Source: Patescibacteria group bacterium (GTDB lineage: Bacteria; Patescibacteriota; Minisyncoccia; Moranbacterales; UBA1568). From it: a stretch of DNA of 17,698 bases. Below, one piece after another: positions 5,843 to 13,393 of this stretch; within the stretch, counting starts at the first letter, position 1, and every line of letters starts with the position of its first letter. The notes below the pieces were generated by a model. It made no database searches, was not told the origin of the DNA, and saw only the letters and a program-made list of their open reading frames with translations. The stretch lies in the NCBI GenBank assembly GCA_030916545.1, contig JAUPWI010000018.1, positions 1 to 17,698 of the forward strand, in the 5' to 3' direction. Both the position numbers and the translations under genes were made by a program.

Positions 5843-6269
5843 GTCTTTTTTATCACTGTCAAGAATAATCAGCGTACGAAAAAAAATTCACACGCATCAT
5901 AGGTATCATCCGAACATAGGAACACGCAAATTCTTCACGCAAAAAAAAAAAACAGAATCACTTCGCCCTCTACGGAGTACATCCTGTCAACGAACGAAGG
6001 ATGTGATACGAAAGAAGAAAATCTCTTTTCCGATCCGACGCTTCATCATCTTCCGTGCACATGAGGACGAATGCCAAGCGTACGGAACCCCGCTCCCTCA
6101 CGATCTCCGGGAGATGAATTCGAGAAAAATCGGGTTCATGTCCCGTACACTCGCCGGAATATCCCGAAAAATCTTCTTGTCCGATTCAGGAAATACGCCC
6201 CGCTCATCATTTCACTTAAAAACGCCAAAAAAACCTTCATATCAGCCATAAAGAAGGCTCTTTGTCCAG

Positions 6270-6298
6270 TTGACACTCTCAGACCGGAAACCTACTAT
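6270..6298 (+). promoter_or_regulatory. Promoter of the LysM-like membrane protein gene
   Basis: Consensus -35 TTGACA (6270-6275), 17-nt spacer and -10 TACTAT (6293-6298). The start would be near 6305, leaving a leader of about 112 nt. Confidence 0.7.
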
Positions 6299-6307
6299 AC
6301 AAAGAAG

Positions 6308-6346
6308 GGGGTCGATTGGCTCCGATCCAGACTCTCTGGATACCCC
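6308..6346 (+). other. Hairpin in the 5' leader of the 6417 gene
   Basis: Just after the predicted start point, GGGGT (6308-6312) pairs with ACCCC (6342-6346). It encloses a 7-bp hairpin ATCCAGA/TCTGGAT with loop CTC (6325-6341). This could stabilise or regulate the message. I do not match it to a known riboswitch. Confidence 0.4.
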
Positions 6347-6416
6347 GAGCCGCCAGTCGCTTCAACGCAAGCAGTCATTTAAAAAAGATAACACTAGGAA
6401 GAGAGGTGAACAATCT

Positions 6417-7019
6417 ATGAATGAATCGTCGAACAGAGATGAGGATGATCCGCTCTTCGAGGAAACTTCTTCCAACGAAGTCGGTACCTGGTTTCAGGAA
6501 AATCTCAGAGTCATTGTCAGCATGTTTATCGTCGGAGCGATCGCACTCGGTATCTATTCCTATTCGCAGCGTACGGAAACCGTATCGACCGATGAGATCG
6601 ACGCGGTAGAAATGTCCGAAGAAGAAGATGCTGCTACCGACACGTCCGTGTTGGGTGATACCGATACTTCCATGACCGCGAAAAAGTCCGTGTCCGAAGT
6701 CCCTGCCGAAATGTCGCATGAGACCGAGGGATCCTTCGTCGAGACCGCGGTTGCCGGAGAGGGAATGACCCATCTTGCACGTCGCGCGCTCGCGAATTCC
6801 CTGGAAAAAAATCCGGATTCATCGTTGACCGCGGAACACAAGATCTACATCGAGGACTATCTCCGCAAGAACGTCGGGCAGAAACAGGTCCATATCGGCA
6901 CATCGATCGAGTTTTCGAAGAACATGATCAACGAGGCTATCGCGCAGTCGAAAACACTCAATGACCATCAGCTGAATAACCTGAAGAAATATTCCGCCCG
7001 TGTCGCAGCTTATCGCTAA
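6417..7019 (+). CDS. Single-pass membrane protein with LysM-like domain
   Basis: The 200-residue product has an acidic N-terminus, one transmembrane helix (about 31-50) and an acidic Ser/Thr-rich linker (51-105). Its C-terminal domain (about 108-196) begins AGEGMTHLARRAL and contains K-I-Y-I-E-D-Y-L, an I-G-T-S-I-E-F-S segment and E-A-I-A-Q-S-K-T-L. That order (G-[E/D]-[G/S]-x-[T/W] start, helix, 'v-G-x-x-i-x-F', helix) is a long LysM-like arrangement, so peptidoglycan or cell-surface binding outside the membrane is likely but unproven. I chose the ATG at 6417, with GAGAGGTG upstream; a longer frame from 6270 would start inside the promoter. The end is followed by a strong hairpin shared with the convergent DUF192 gene. 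Confidence 0.8.
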   Translation: MNESSNRDEDDPLFEETSSNEVGTWFQENLRVIVSMFIVGAIALGIYSYSQRTETVSTDEIDAVEMSEEEDAATDTSVLGDTDTSMTAKKSVSEVPAEMSHETEGSFVETAVAGEGMTHLARRALANSLEKNPDSSLTAEHKIYIEDYLRKNVGQKQVHIGTSIEFSKNMINEAIAQSKTLNDHQLNNLKKYSARVAAYR

Positions 7020-7053
7020 ACGTCTCCTTTCAGTCCTTCCTCGTTCTTTCGTC

Positions 7054-7085
7054 GCAGAAACCCCGGAAACTTCCGGGGTTTCTGC
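7054..7085. terminator. Bidirectional terminator hairpin
   Basis: A perfect 14-bp stem GCAGAAACCCCGGA/TCCGGGGTTTCTGC with loop AACT lies between two convergent genes. The flanking U-tracts are weak on both sides, but stem strength and position suggest it ends both transcripts. Confidence 0.8.
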
Positions 7086-7115
7086 CGTTTCGATTCCTAA
7101 TGGTCGATGATTCCA

Positions 7116-7637
7116 TCATTTCGGATCCCGTCCGAAAAACGACTGCCAAAGCATCCCGACAGGAAGCCGATACTCATATCGAACCTTATCACCCGTGAGC
7201 AATCCGTCCGCACCGTTGCCGTTGACCTCGAGCACCCGATCCGATTCCGCATCCGGTCGGAATACCGCTGTCGAAGATGACGGGATATTCCGTTCGATAT
7301 CGACGACGGTGTCCCCGGCAATCCAGATGATATCGATCGGAAAACGCATCTCTTTCATCCAAAAAGCCCACCTACCCTTCTCAGGAAAAACGAAAAGTAA
7401 CGCGCAATGCCGACACACGGACGCACGTCCACCGAGTCCTCGGCTCCGCTCCTCCTCCGTATCGGCCACCTCGATATCGTATCGGATGCCGCCGACGACG
7501 ACTCTCGTCGGATACGGAGGTTTCACCACGAAATAAGTGAATGACAGAAGGAAACACAGGGTGCCGAAAGCGATCCCTCCCGCCCACCATATCCGTTTCC
7601 GCCCTGTCGGGGATATCCGCCCGTTCCTGCCTTTCAT
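7116..7637 (-). CDS. DUF192 family protein, membrane-anchored
   Basis: The 173-residue product has a basic N-terminus, a transmembrane segment or signal anchor (about 17-38) and a DUF192 domain (about 45-160). Family marks are G-L-G-G-R (67-71), L-L-F-V-F (80-84), FWMKEM (92-97), F-P-I-D-I-I-W-I (99-106), V-L-E-V-N (135-139) and G-D (149-150). The domain is widespread in bacteria and archaea with no firmly assigned function; its placement here is probably extracytoplasmic. A local C-R-H-C (75-78) replaces the more usual residues before the L-L-F-V-F strand. The start overlaps the stop of the upstream transferase gene by ATGA, so the two are coupled. It is last in a five-gene minus operon. Confidence 0.9.
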   Translation of the reverse strand: MKGRNGRISPTGRKRIWWAGGIAFGTLCFLLSFTYFVVKPPYPTRVVVGGIRYDIEVADTEEERSRGLGGRASVCRHCALLFVFPEKGRWAFWMKEMRFPIDIIWIAGDTVVDIERNIPSSSTAVFRPDAESDRVLEVNGNGADGLLTGDKVRYEYRLPVGMLWQSFFGRDPK

Positions 7638-8659
7638 AGAGTTCTCCGTGTCAAAGACTGACGATGTTTCCGGGCCCGCTTGGCCACCAGGAAAGAGAAG
7701 ATGATGACCAAGACGAAGGAGAGGATCAGGATGAGAAGTTTCCCTTCCGCTCTCGTCTGAAGCGCCAGATAGGCGATGATGGCGGTAAACAAAAGAAGGA
7801 TCACGGTAATGCGGCCCCGGGACCAGCCGAGCGACGAGAGCTTGTGATGGAGATGTCGCTGGTCCCGCTCGAAAATCGAGGTACCGGACATGAACCGCTC
7901 CGCGATGACCAGGAAGGCATCCGCTATCGGAAGCATGAGAACTAGGAGCGCGGTAGCTATCTTGGTTCCCGCGGCCGTAGACAGGAAAACCAACAGGAAT
8001 CCGAGAAACATCGACCCGCTGGTCCCGGCGAAAATACGGGCCGGTGGCAGGTTGAACAGGAGAAACCCGAGTACCGCCCCGGCCCCGCCGGCGGCGATGA
8101 TGGCGAAGGCCGGTTGATACACTTCCGGTTTCAGGGTGAGGAAGAAGATGGTGATAAGCGCGATGAAAGAGACACCGCCGCACAGACCGTCGGATCCGTC
8201 AAGCCAGTTCAGGGCGTTCATCACCAGCATCAACCATCCCAGACCGATGGCGAATACCGGCAAGAGCGAAAGTTCCGGAGCGAATGACCACACTCCCCCA
8301 AAAGGATTCGTCACGAACAGGATTCTCACTTCGAAAAGAAACAGGAGCAACCCGAGAACGACCTGGAAAAAGATCTGCGCCCGCCAGGAAAGATTGAAAA
8401 GGTCGTCCCAGATGCTGAAACCGAAAAGAATGACGCTGCCGAACACGAAGCCCCACAAAGGCGTGGACATAACAAGTCGTCCATCGAGGGATAACGAGAT
8501 GAGAAAACCCGCAAAGATGGCAACTCCTCCGAAGCGGAACCAAAGTTTCTCGTGATCCCTGAGCCAACGAGACCATCGGACCACGGAAAAAAACAGGAGC
8601 AGGATAGCTGTCGTTATGCCGAAAGCGAGAAGAAACGGTCCGAGAAAGAATTCAAGCAT
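7634..8659 (-). CDS. WecA/MraY-superfamily phosphoglycosyl transferase (GT4)
   Basis: Enzymes of this family move a sugar-1-phosphate from a UDP-sugar to undecaprenyl phosphate in the membrane, starting peptidoglycan or surface polysaccharide chains. From the ATG at 8659 the product is 341 residues and strongly hydrophobic with about ten helices. It keeps W-D-D-L (84-87), the catalytic N-A-L-N-W-L-D-G-S-D-G-L (148-159) and R-H-L-H-H (268-272). The G-D-x-G-S motif, whose Asp binds magnesium in MraY, reads Gly212-Thr-Ser-Gly-Ser216. A longer start at 8728 adds 23 polar residues and overlaps the upstream gene; 8659 has AAGAGATG nearby and starts at the first helix. It looks closer to WecA/TagO than to MraY; substrate unknown. 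Confidence 0.88.
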   Translation of the reverse strand: MLEFFLGPFLLAFGITTAILLLFFSVVRWSRWLRDHEKLWFRFGGVAIFAGFLISLSLDGRLVMSTPLWGFVFGSVILFGFSIWDDLFNLSWRAQIFFQVVLGLLLFLFEVRILFVTNPFGGVWSFAPELSLLPVFAIGLGWLMLVMNALNWLDGSDGLCGGVSFIALITIFFLTLKPEVYQPAFAIIAAGGAGAVLGFLLFNLPPARIFAGTSGSMFLGFLLVFLSTAAGTKIATALLVLMLPIADAFLVIAERFMSGTSIFERDQRHLHHKLSSLGWSRGRITVILLLFTAIIAYLALQTRAEGKLLILILSFVLVIIFSFLVAKRARKHRQSLTRRTL

Positions 8660-8697
8660 ACATCTCTTGTACGTATCCGCCCTCCCGGGAATGTCAT

Positions 8698-9111
8698 TCA
8701 ATAATTGATATACACCGCCGATATGCAACCGAGAAACACTCCTGAAATCAGCATGACTGATCCGAGGAGGAGGAGATAGGCCGCAATACGCTCATGCTGA
8801 ATCGCATAAAATCGATACGATAACATAAGGTTCATGAACACGAACAGCAAGGCGACACCCGGCAGGATGGAAAGCTGCCACCAAGCGCCAAGGAGATCCA
8901 CGCCGAAATAGACATTATAATGTAACACCGTCAACGCATCGGACGGACGCAGAAAAAGCGCGAGGAAAACGACCAACGCAACAGCAAGAACCACCTGTAT
9001 CAGGAGCAACGATCGAACGATGCTGTTCCCGAAGAACGGAATCCCTTTGCCGATTTCCCGGAGAAGCGTCCCGCTATCCGATATCGATTCCCTACTGGAC
9101 CGCATAGTCAT
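8698..9111 (-). CDS. Conserved small membrane protein, three helices
   Basis: The 137-residue product has three predicted transmembrane segments (about 34-54, 77-98 and 109-134). Between the first and second lies a conserved-looking V-L-H-Y-N-V-Y-F-G-V-D-L-L-G segment (62-75), which I recall in hypothetical membrane proteins of Patescibacteria. No enzymatic motif is seen. It sits 10 nt after rmuC and 38 nt before the phosphoglycosyl transferase, in the same operon, so a role in the envelope is a fair inference. The start could also be the second Met (9105); neither has a good ribosome binding site. Confidence 0.75.
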   Translation of the reverse strand: MTMRSSRESISDSGTLLREIGKGIPFFGNSIVRSLLLIQVVLAVALVVFLALFLRPSDALTVLHYNVYFGVDLLGAWWQLSILPGVALLFVFMNLMLSYRFYAIQHERIAAYLLLLGSVMLISGVFLGCISAVYINY

Positions 9112-9121
9112 ACGCTATTCA

Positions 9122-10195
9122 TTATTCATCATTCTTCGCCTCTGCCAAACGGGGAGCGTCCGCATCGCCGCCGTGCACCCGGAGCAACTCGTCTCCGAAG
9201 CGATCCAGTATCCGCTCAGCATCCTCATATTTCTTCCGGGCGTTCCCAAGATGCCCCCCGAGCACTTCGAATTCCTTGGCGAATCGGTCATGACTCTGGA
9301 TGAGCTTCCCCAGTTGCCCCATGATCTCCTGGGCGCGTTTCTCGATGCTCATCCCTTGCAGGCCGAAAAGGATAATCTTCAGATATGCGTAGAACGAATT
9401 CGGCGAGACCGGAATCACCCGTCTTTCAGTAAGATATGAAAGCAACCCCTGCTCCTCTTCGTCCTTGATGATCATCTCATAATAGACATTCTCGGCCGGG
9501 ATATACATGAGCGCGATATCGAGGGTCCCCTCGCTCGGCAGGATATACTTCGTCGTGATGGCATCGACATGCTTCTTGACATCGTTCAGGAACTGCCGGC
9601 GGGCCAAACGCCGCTCCTCATCCGTCGCGGCCACGAGCAGGCGCTTGAAATTCTCAAGCGGAAATTTCGAATCGACGCTGATATCACCCCCCTTCAGCCG
9701 AATAAGCGCATCGACGGTATCCCCGCTCCTAAAGGTATGCTGCGTGACATAATATTCCTTCGGGAGCATTTTTTCCAACAGGTCATACAGCATCATCTCA
9801 CCGAATCCGCCCCGGATCTTCGGAGCCGTAAGGATTTCCTGAAGCGAGGCGACATCCTTGCTGACCTCGAGAATATGCCGGTTCACCTGATCGACCTGAG
9901 CCAGCCGCTCCCGTACCTCGGCGAAGGATCGGGCCGCCATATCAAGCCGTTTGTCAAGATGCACCGTATTATCGGATAGCCGGCTATCAAGCAGATTCTG
10001 AAACCCGTGCAGCTGGTGATTGATCACCTGTGCCATCCGATCCAACCGCTCATCAAAACGCCGATCCAACGACTCTATGCGGCCGGTCACTTCCCGCTGC
10101 CCGTTCCCACTCATCATGCCTCGCTGTCGAATCAACAAAAAGAGAGCGCCGACACCGATAAATATCCCGACCAGCAAAGCTCCCCAGAGTTCCAT
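9122..10195 (-). CDS. rmuC: RmuC family protein
   Basis: RmuC proteins limit recombination at inverted repeats in E. coli and are predicted to hold a nuclease-like fold. The 357-residue product has an N-terminal membrane anchor (3-22), a long coiled coil (about 35-120), and the RmuC core with G-G-F-G-E (129-133) for the usual R-G-x-W-G-E. This is followed by Y-Y-V-T-Q-H at 148-153 and the hallmark VDSKFPLENF (174-183). Length is shorter than E. coli RmuC (about 475) but common for small genomes. It is second in the minus operon, 21 nt after the winged-helix gene, with AAAAGG just before the ATG. Confidence 0.92.
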   Translation of the reverse strand: MELWGALLVGIFIGVGALFLLIRQRGMMSGNGQREVTGRIESLDRRFDERLDRMAQVINHQLHGFQNLLDSRLSDNTVHLDKRLDMAARSFAEVRERLAQVDQVNRHILEVSKDVASLQEILTAPKIRGGFGEMMLYDLLEKMLPKEYYVTQHTFRSGDTVDALIRLKGGDISVDSKFPLENFKRLLVAATDEERRLARRQFLNDVKKHVDAITTKYILPSEGTLDIALMYIPAENVYYEMIIKDEEEQGLLSYLTERRVIPVSPNSFYAYLKIILFGLQGMSIEKRAQEIMGQLGKLIQSHDRFAKEFEVLGGHLGNARKKYEDAERILDRFGDELLRVHGGDADAPRLAEAKNDE

Positions 10196-10216
10196 AACCT
10201 TTTCTGCCAGAGAAAA

Positions 10217-10822
10217 TTACTTGTGTATCCCAGCGATGAAACGTTTGAGCTCAGGAACCTTGTTGACGACCTCCTCGTACGGTCCCTCGAGGAATTCCAC
10301 GAAAAACCGGTCCAGCATGTTGAGCCGATAGTGCAATTCCTCCGAATTCATCAGCACGAACTGTATCTCCTTTCCCACTTCGGCCTCGAGGTACTGTATC
10401 GCGTGACGCAGTTTCGTCCGGTTGACATTGTTGACCACGAGTATCATATCCACCTTGCTCTTCGAGTAATTCAGAAAAAGACCGCTGATCAGGATCAGCT
10501 TGACTTCGCCGATTCCCCGCAATTTCTTAAAGACCTGGGACTGCGCATGCACGTTCAGTTTCGAAGCCAGGCTTTTCAATTCCGTATAAAACGGAAATTC
10601 CGTGTTCGTCACATACACCTTCTTGCCTTTCCGCATCTTTTCAGTGATCATACGGAGCTTGACCAGTTTGTTCACTTCACGGGCCACATCCGCGCGCGGC
10701 AACATGATTTTCGCGGTGACATCAAGTACGGCGTACTCACCCTCGGTATTCAGAAGAAAAAAACGAATCACTCGGGCCCGAGCCTTCGATCCGAACATCG
10801 CGTCAAATAAGGCAAGAGACAT
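10217..10822 (-). CDS. Winged-helix protein with degenerate nucleotidyltransferase domain
   Basis: The 201-residue product has a winged-helix DNA-binding domain (about 8-78; the second helix pair around R-A-D-V-A-R-E-V-N-K-L, the wing at K-G-K-K-V-Y-V). A second domain (about 98-180) resembles a minimal nucleotidyltransferase: I-S-G-L-F-L then V-D-M-I-L-V-V, then the helix-strand E-I-Q-F-V-L-M. The active G-S...D-x-D signature is missing (G-L for G-S, V-D-M for D-x-D), so catalysis is unlikely and the domain may sense or bind. It is probably a transcription regulator; as the first gene of the operon it could control its own promoter. The exact family name is uncertain. Confidence 0.78.
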   Translation of the reverse strand: MSLALFDAMFGSKARARVIRFFLLNTEGEYAVLDVTAKIMLPRADVAREVNKLVKLRMITEKMRKGKKVYVTNTEFPFYTELKSLASKLNVHAQSQVFKKLRGIGEVKLILISGLFLNYSKSKVDMILVVNNVNRTKLRHAIQYLEAEVGKEIQFVLMNSEELHYRLNMLDRFFVEFLEGPYEEVVNKVPELKRFIAGIHK

Positions 10823-10864
10823 AGCTTCCAGTGAATAAGGGGGTTACAGCGGGCTATCTTTGAT

Positions 10865-10894
10865 AGTATACGGCAGAATTCAAGGAAAAGTCAA
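10865..10894 (-). promoter_or_regulatory. Promoter of the winged-helix/rmuC operon
   Basis: The minus strand shows -35 TTGACT (10889-10894), an 18-nt spacer and -10 TATACT (10865-10870). The start would be near 10858, with a leader of about 36 nt. It is divergent from the promoter at 10937, with about 43 bp between the facing elements. Confidence 0.78.
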
Positions 10895-10936
10895 CGAAAA
10901 ATACCTTCTTTAAGCCCAGATACAAGCCGTATTGTA

Positions 10937-10945
10937 TGCTATACT
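10937..10945 (+). promoter_or_regulatory. Extended -10 promoter of the PP2C-like gene
   Basis: TG-C-TATACT is an extended -10 without a clear -35. The start would be near 10952, only about 8 nt before the chosen ATG at 10960, so the message may be nearly leaderless. The layout resembles the prfA promoter (TG-C-TATAGT). Confidence 0.6.
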
Positions 10946-10959
10946 GGATGGGTAGAGCT

Positions 10960-13296
10960 ATGAAAGAAATAAAAAGGGGGTCATCCCAAGATTTTCATGA
11001 GAACATCCGCATCATATCCGAGATCCAAGCGACGCGCGGACGCGATGCCGAGCATTTCATAAAAATCTTCCGTCATGAGGGCGACAATGTCGCGAGCGCC
11101 ACGCTCGGGACTCTGCTTGGCGTATTCGAAATCGATGACTCCAGTGAGGATTCGAAGTATATCGTCAATTTCCTTTTTTCCGTCGCGAAGAATGAATATT
11201 TCTGCAATCCAAGAAGAGGCGCCGTGGAGAGTTTCGAGGCGGCACTGCACAAGATCAATGTCGCGCTCGCTGAAATCGTCAAGCATGGCAATATCCGCTG
11301 GCTCGGGAAATTCCATGGCACCATAGCCATACTGGAAAGGAATGCCATCCACCTCTCCGCTGCCGGTGACGGAAGAATCTACCTCTCCCGCAGCCGATCC
11401 CTTTCGCATATCAGCGAAGGTCTGGCATCGGCCGACGCCGCCGACCGACCAATCAAAACCTTCATCGAAATATCAAGCGGACAGCTCCTTCCCGGCGACC
11501 GGATCCTGTTTCTCCTTCCGAAGGCTGTCGAGATCATCGGCGAATCCATCCTCACGCATCATGCCGGACAGATGGATCGCGACAGACTCAATCAGTTCCT
11601 CCGTACCGCGATGATCAATAAACTGGACCGTGGCGGGGCCATCGTGGTCGACATAGAAGAGGCTCCCCCGCAACCGAAGCCGCGCGCGGAGACACACAGG
11701 AAGACCACCGAGAAGCAACCGTCTCCCCGAAACTACTTTTCCGAAACCGCATTCGAAAAACAGCGAGGAGAAAGCGTCGCTACCGCGCTGAGAGAAGAGA
11801 AGACGACTCCCTCTCATGACCCAGAATACACCGACACGAAAACCGGGCATATCTACGTCCAAGGGAACCAAAGGGAGACCCCGACCGAACCATCCCGCAT
11901 CGTCCGATATGCCGAGTCATTCCTCTATTACGGCCGGACAGCGCATGAAGCAGGCTGGCGGAAATCCACACAACTCTTCCGAACACTCTCACCCAAAGCA
12001 AAATTTTTTTGGTTGGCAACCACTAATCGGATACAAGAGACCGGTACCTCACTCGCAGCAGTATCTTCCCGGTACCTCTCTCGGAAGCTTGTCCGAAAGA
12101 CAAACTATCGAAAACGATCACCCATCGCAGAAACAACCGCTCAATATGTGCCTCCCGCTCCATCTCCTGATCATCAGCGAAAAACCGAGGAGACCCAGAC
12201 AGATTTCCCTTCACCGTCCGACACATCCAGACGGCTTACATCACTGAGAGCGACATTACAACCGTATCTGACTTTTCTCGCTCATTCGATTCGAACATAT
12301 CTTCCTCTCATGCTCAGGAAAATACAGCGCGCCGCCTCTCAGAGCACGACCCTTTTTCGGACACTCTTCTCCCACCTCTCATTCAAAGGACGACTGATAC
12401 TAGTCTGCGTATGTCTTGGCATCTTGGCTGTGCTTCTTTGGAGTCTTCCGTCTACCGAAAAATCGGATATCACTACCGAAGCAGCCCCATCGATATCGGA
12501 TCAGGGGATCGTCCTGCCAAATGTCATCCGGAATCAAGAGGTGGCAACCACTGATCTCCCTCTCAGTCAGATCATTCATCGACATCCCGATACGCTCGCT
12601 TCGGCCTATATCGGAAGCACTCCGATCGTCATCACCCGGAAAACGGTCGAAATCCCCTCAAAACAATCTTCATTCTCCCTTCCGGACGGCATCGGAGTAC
12701 CAAAAATGCTTGCGCCCATGCAAGATCTCGATCTCCTCTTCTTCCTGACCGATACCGGCGCACTCATGACGATGAGCCCGATAAACGGGGCAATTATTCC
12801 CAACACGCTTCCGGAAAATACCGGTTCTATCGCTCATATGGGCGCCTACCTCACGTACCTGTATACGCTCAGTACGGATGGCACGACCCTGTTCCGCTTC
12901 CCTCGCGTTCCAGGCGGATTCGGCGACAAAACCCCGTGGCTCAAACAAAATCTCAGCCCGGATCAGAATGCCTCATTCGCCCTGAATGAAAATATGTTCA
13001 TATTCTCCCAGGCAACGCTCACCCGATACTCCCGAGGCAAGGCCGACCTCATATTCGATGCGCCGAACGTCACACCGGACCGGCTCATACTCGCAGCTGA
13101 ACCTGAAAACCCGCTCCTTGTGGGGCTCGACGAACAGAATGGACGAATCATTGTCTGGGATACCACCGATGGGCATATCACGACCCAGTATTTTGCAGAT
13201 GCGCTTCGAGGTGCGACCAGTCTTTCTCTGCATAATCGAACCATTCTCGTCTCCACACCGACGGAGACGTTCGAAAGCGTCCTCCCGCTTCCATAG
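10960..13296 (+). CDS. PP2C-like / transmembrane / propeller-like protein
   Basis: The 778-residue product has three parts. Residues 1-233 resemble a PP2C (PPM) phosphatase fold, with A-G-D-G-R-I-Y-L (135-142) matching the family G-D-S-R-x-Y-L and G-Q-L-L-P-G-D-R-I-L-F (174-184) matching its later strand. The first metal motif D-G-x-G-G is replaced by L-L-G-V-F-E-I (52-58), so phosphatase activity is doubtful. Residues 235-470 are a polar, Pro/Ser/Thr-rich linker. One transmembrane helix lies at about 477-497. Residues 500-778 are rich in short beta strands with W-D-T-T-D-G-like turns, suggesting a beta-propeller outside the cell. The frame is open to 10936, but that lies within the promoter, so I start at 10960. 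It converges on the ATPase operon. Confidence 0.75.
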   Translation: MKEIKRGSSQDFHENIRIISEIQATRGRDAEHFIKIFRHEGDNVASATLGTLLGVFEIDDSSEDSKYIVNFLFSVAKNEYFCNPRRGAVESFEAALHKINVALAEIVKHGNIRWLGKFHGTIAILERNAIHLSAAGDGRIYLSRSRSLSHISEGLASADAADRPIKTFIEISSGQLLPGDRILFLLPKAVEIIGESILTHHAGQMDRDRLNQFLRTAMINKLDRGGAIVVDIEEAPPQPKPRAETHRKTTEKQPSPRNYFSETAFEKQRGESVATALREEKTTPSHDPEYTDTKTGHIYVQGNQRETPTEPSRIVRYAESFLYYGRTAHEAGWRKSTQLFRTLSPKAKFFWLATTNRIQETGTSLAAVSSRYLSRKLVRKTNYRKRSPIAETTAQYVPPAPSPDHQRKTEETQTDFPSPSDTSRRLTSLRATLQPYLTFLAHSIRTYLPLMLRKIQRAASQSTTLFRTLFSHLSFKGRLILVCVCLGILAVLLWSLPSTEKSDITTEAAPSISDQGIVLPNVIRNQEVATTDLPLSQIIHRHPDTLASAYIGSTPIVITRKTVEIPSKQSSFSLPDGIGVPKMLAPMQDLDLLFFLTDTGALMTMSPINGAIIPNTLPENTGSIAHMGAYLTYLYTLSTDGTTLFRFPRVPGGFGDKTPWLKQNLSPDQNASFALNENMFIFSQATLTRYSRGKADLIFDAPNVTPDRLILAAEPENPLLVGLDEQNGRIIVWDTTDGHITTQYFADALRGATSLSLHNRTILVSTPTETFESVLPLP

Positions 13297-13393
13297 GTGA
13301 AATCGGAAATATACCCGTCAGTTCTCTCGAATCTCATCCAAACGTGTCGAATTACCGAAATCCGAAAAAACTCAGGGCCTATTCCAATAAACT

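Larger units (their letters stand above)
5691..6416. other. Gene-poor 0.7 kb spacer with A-tracts and palindromes
   Basis: No frame here looks like a real gene: the forward frames across it have random-looking composition and no ribosome binding sites. It holds a 14-bp palindrome centred on ATGATCGATCAT (5724-5737), a run of A/T tracts (T6 5823-5828, A9 5830-5838, T7 5845-5851, A8 5879-5886, A12 5941-5952), and a 6-bp hairpin ACATCC/GGATGT (about 5979-6004). The promoter and leader of the 6417 gene follow. I recognise no RNase P, tmRNA, SRP or 6S RNA signature. Confidence 0.6.

Noticed and set aside
5781..6251. 156-residue forward frame in the spacer
   Set aside because: It includes homopolymer A runs and a promoter-like A/T region, lacks a ribosome binding site and has no recognisable domain.
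6071..6382. 103-residue forward frame before the LysM-like gene
   Set aside because: It spans the consensus promoter of the next gene and shows no motif; judged non-coding, with low certainty.
7638..8183. Upstream extension giving a 355-residue DUF192 protein
   Set aside because: The added part is out of frame with and antiparallel in sense to nothing real; it simply reads the transferase gene in another frame (Arg/His/Pro-rich). The ATG at 7637 overlaps the transferase stop by ATGA.
8660..8728. Longer start for the GT4 transferase
   Set aside because: It adds 23 polar residues, overlaps the upstream gene by 31 nt and is not seen before the first helix in the family.
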